A stretch of 5,019 bases of DNA. Origin: an uncultured Clostridia bacterium. Its GTDB lineage: Bacteria; Bacillota; Clostridia; Oscillospirales; CAG-382. The stretch covers positions 1-5,019 of the forward strand of contig CAMZED010000106.1 of the NCBI GenBank assembly GCA_947305675.1, read 5' to 3'. Shown in pieces: positions 3,199 through 5,019 of this stretch; position 1 is the stretch's first letter; every line of letters begins with the position of its first letter. Below the pieces are notes generated by a model. The model was not told where the DNA came from. It made no database searches and worked only from the letters and a program-made list of their open reading frames with translations. The position numbers and the translations under genes were made by a program.

Positions 3199-5019
3199 AT
3201 GAAACGTACCCTCGCACTCCTCATCGTGCTGGCAATGCTGTCGACAATGCTCGCGGTATTCGTTTCGGCTGACGAGGAACCCACCGTTTACAACCTTCTT
3301 CCCACGTCCGGCGATTGGACTCAGGTCCCCAACAAAGGTAACTCCGTAAATGTCACTTATCTTGAAAAGGGAATCCAGTTTGCAGGAGAAATGAAAACAT
3401 CGGAAGATACCTGGCCTTCGGTCGAGTATAGCTACGAAACTCCGATCACCGTCAAAGCCGAAGATTATTATCTCGTCTTTGATTTCACCGTAACGGGTGA
3501 AGGCGACAGACCCCGCGGAGCCGTATGCTTCTATTGCGACAACAACACCAACGTCGCTTACCACCTCGGCAACCTTGCGACGTTCAAACTGTTCGGCGTC
3601 GAAGAACCTAACACGGACGACTTCGAAGTCGGCACCTACAAAGGCGCCATCAAACTTTCCGATTTCGCCGAAGAGATCGACTTCGACTGGAAACACGCGC
3701 TTAAAGAAGCTTTCAACGAAGACGGCGAAGTGAACTTCACCACCATCCTCGTTTTCGCTTGCGGCGGCGGCACTATCACCATAAACGAGCTCAGCCTCGT
3801 TCCCGTTTCGACCTATGAAAAACCCGTTCTCTGGAAAGAGACCGAGTCTATCGGCGCAGACGGCATCTATTCATACACCAGCGCGCTCGATTACAATTTC
3901 AGGATCGATTCCGTCAACGTTTCGATCGAAGCTGAAAAGAGCACCATCGTAACCGATAAAGATCGCTTCACCAGCCTCAACCCCAACTGGGCTATAAGCG
4001 TTGAACTCAAACCCACCGCGGAAGCAAACAAATACGAAGTGGTCGGTTCTCCCGTCGCCGGCGACGGCCCAAACACCGCCGGCTGGTCGAACTTCACCTG
4101 GGCTGAAGGCAACGTTGTAATGGTTATCCATTCCTCCGGTTCTCTTCCCCAGAACGAAAAAGGCACTTATCCCAACTACGAACAGAAAGTCGTCGCGCTC
4201 GCTCTTAAAGAAGGCGACGTGATCGAATTCACCGGCGTCGACTTTTCCGTCGACGGCGCGCTTGATCCCGCCGGCAACGCTCACGTTGTTGTTCCCGGCG
4301 CGAAAGCCACCATTAAAGAAGAGATCACCGTTGACGGCGACCTCAACGACACCGGCTGGGATCCCGAAAAATGGATCGAAGTTACCGAAGATAACGGCGC
4401 GATCCAGGGCAAACCCGACGGCAAACCCTTCCGCACCTATAAACTTCAGCTTCGCACCGACGACACCAAGGTTTACGTCGCCGCTGTTATCGATGCTCCG
4501 ATGACTGTTCCCGCGGACGACACCGAAAATGAAGCTCCCAGAAACTACAGCACCAACTTCCGTCTCTGGATCCAGAGCGATTCTTCCTATGACCGCTATA
4601 CTCACTTCTTTGACGTTATCCCCGATAAAGACGGCAACACCGTTCTCGTCGCAAGATACAACACCGTAAAAGACAACAACACCAGCGCACCTACCGAAAA
4701 CACATCGCTCAACGGCGTGATCAAAGAAGCTGACGGCAAGACCGTTGTTGAAATGTCCTTCGATATCGCCGAAGTTCTCCCCGAAGGCAGCACCGAACTT
4801 CGCTTCTTCGCCAACATCCTTGACAGATTCGAAAAAGAAGGCGGCGCAAAAGATGCCGTAGGCGTCTTCTATCCCGGTATCCCGTTCGAAGAAGGCGATC
4901 CCAATATGCCCTGGACCAAATGGTATACCGAAGGCGAAGGCAAGCTTAATCTCGCCAGCGCGCTTCTCGGTGAAAGAGAAGAAGGCGGCGACGAACCCGA
5001 ACCTCAGGGCCCGACATAT
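3199..5019 (+). CDS. Large secreted multi-domain protein with CBM9-like module (3' end missing)
   Basis: The frame is open for 607 codons to the window edge with no stop, so the C-terminus is missing. Residues 1-24 form a signal peptide, with probable cleavage after VFVSA and before DEEP. Residues about 29-203 look like an all-beta, jelly-roll-type carbohydrate-binding region ending in strand ITINELSLVP. Residues about 204-374 are a second all-beta region (NWAISVELKPT, FTWAEGNVVMVIHSS, ALALKEGDVIEF) that I cannot name. Residues about 376-545 resemble CBM9 modules, opening with ITVDGDLNDTGW and continuing with KVYVAAVIDAP, FRLWIQSD and VEMSFDIAEVLPEG. From about 590 an acidic, proline-containing linker begins, so at least one more domain or anchor is likely. 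No catalytic domain is visible. It probably binds polysaccharide outside the cell. Codons are visibly biased to AAC, GAA, AAA, TTC and GGC, which suggests high expression. It follows the cohesin-like gene by 74 bp without its own clear promoter. Confidence 0.85.
   Translation, partial: MKRTLALLIVLAMLSTMLAVFVSADEEPTVYNLLPTSGDWTQVPNKGNSVNVTYLEKGIQFAGEMKTSEDTWPSVEYSYETPITVKAEDYYLVFDFTVTGEGDRPRGAVCFYCDNNTNVAYHLGNLATFKLFGVEEPNTDDFEVGTYKGAIKLSDFAEEIDFDWKHALKEAFNEDGEVNFTTILVFACGGGTITINELSLVPVSTYEKPVLWKETESIGADGIYSYTSALDYNFRIDSVNVSIEAEKSTIVTDKDRFTSLNPNWAISVELKPTAEANKYEVVGSPVAGDGPNTAGWSNFTWAEGNVVMVIHSSGSLPQNEKGTYPNYEQKVVALALKEGDVIEFTGVDFSVDGALDPAGNAHVVVPGAKATIKEEITVDGDLNDTGWDPEKWIEVTEDNGAIQGKPDGKPFRTYKLQLRTDDTKVYVAAVIDAPMTVPADDTENEAPRNYSTNFRLWIQSDSSYDRYTHFFDVIPDKDGNTVLVARYNTVKDNNTSAPTENTSLNGVIKEADGKTVVEMSFDIAEVLPEGSTELRFFANILDRFEKEGGAKDAVGVFYPGIPFEEGDPNMPWTKWYTEGEGKLNLASALLGEREEGGDEPEPQGPTY

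Noticed and set aside
3871..4605. Long reverse-strand open frame of 244 codons
   Set aside because: It lies wholly inside the forward secreted-protein gene, whose frame has a signal peptide, a strong RBS and recognisable domains. The antisense frame has none of these.
1..5019. CRISPR arrays, tRNA or rRNA genes, insertion sequences, attachment sites
   Set aside because: I saw no regularly spaced repeats, cloverleaf-like sequence, transposase motifs or terminal inverted repeats in the window.

Overview
The window is about 5 kb of moderately GC-rich bacterial DNA with strong AGGAGG/GGAGG ribosome binding sites and near-consensus sigma-A type promoters. It encodes a LytR-CpsA-Psr-like (LCP-like) protein, a clostridial-type 2[4Fe-4S] ferredoxin, and secreted proteins with dockerin and carbohydrate-binding-like modules. 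This points to an anaerobic Firmicute of the Clostridia, probably an uncultured gut or rumen lineage near the Oscillospirales. The lineage is inferred from protein style, not from a marker gene. All supported genes read left to right.

Layout. Positions 1-171 hold no gene I can support. They are followed by a good rho-independent terminator (172-198) for a transcript entering from the left. A perfect TTGACA-17-TATAAT promoter (216-244) then drives a short membrane-anchored ORF (TTG start, 299-532). Its stop overlaps the GTG start of the next ORF (529-1164) by four bases. Together the two ORFs look like one LCP-like protein split by a -1 frame change, and the residues expected at the LCP active site are not visible. 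A second promoter (1233-1261) serves a 57-residue ferredoxin (1294-1467) that ends at a strong terminator (1497-1532).

A third strong promoter (1547-1575) starts a secreted 501-residue protein (1619-3124). It has a signal peptide, two tandem cohesin-like beta-sandwich modules, a small pre-dockerin module, and a C-terminal dockerin-like pair whose second calcium loop is degenerate. After 74 bp, which contain a hairpin without a U tract, comes a large secreted protein (3199 to the window end, 607 codons with no stop). It has an N-terminal jelly-roll-like region, an unnamed middle region, and a CBM9-like C-terminal module running into an acidic, proline-containing linker.

Reading together: the last two genes are probably co-transcribed and look like an extracellular or cell-surface carbohydrate-interaction pair, possibly assembled through cohesin-dockerin contacts. 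That assembly is inference. The missing C-terminus of the last protein, where a dockerin or surface anchor might lie, would decide it. The ferredoxin is an independent housekeeping unit. The most unusual points are the split and apparently inactive LCP-like gene and the compact cohesin-cohesin-dockerin architecture. I did not find a clearly new biological system.
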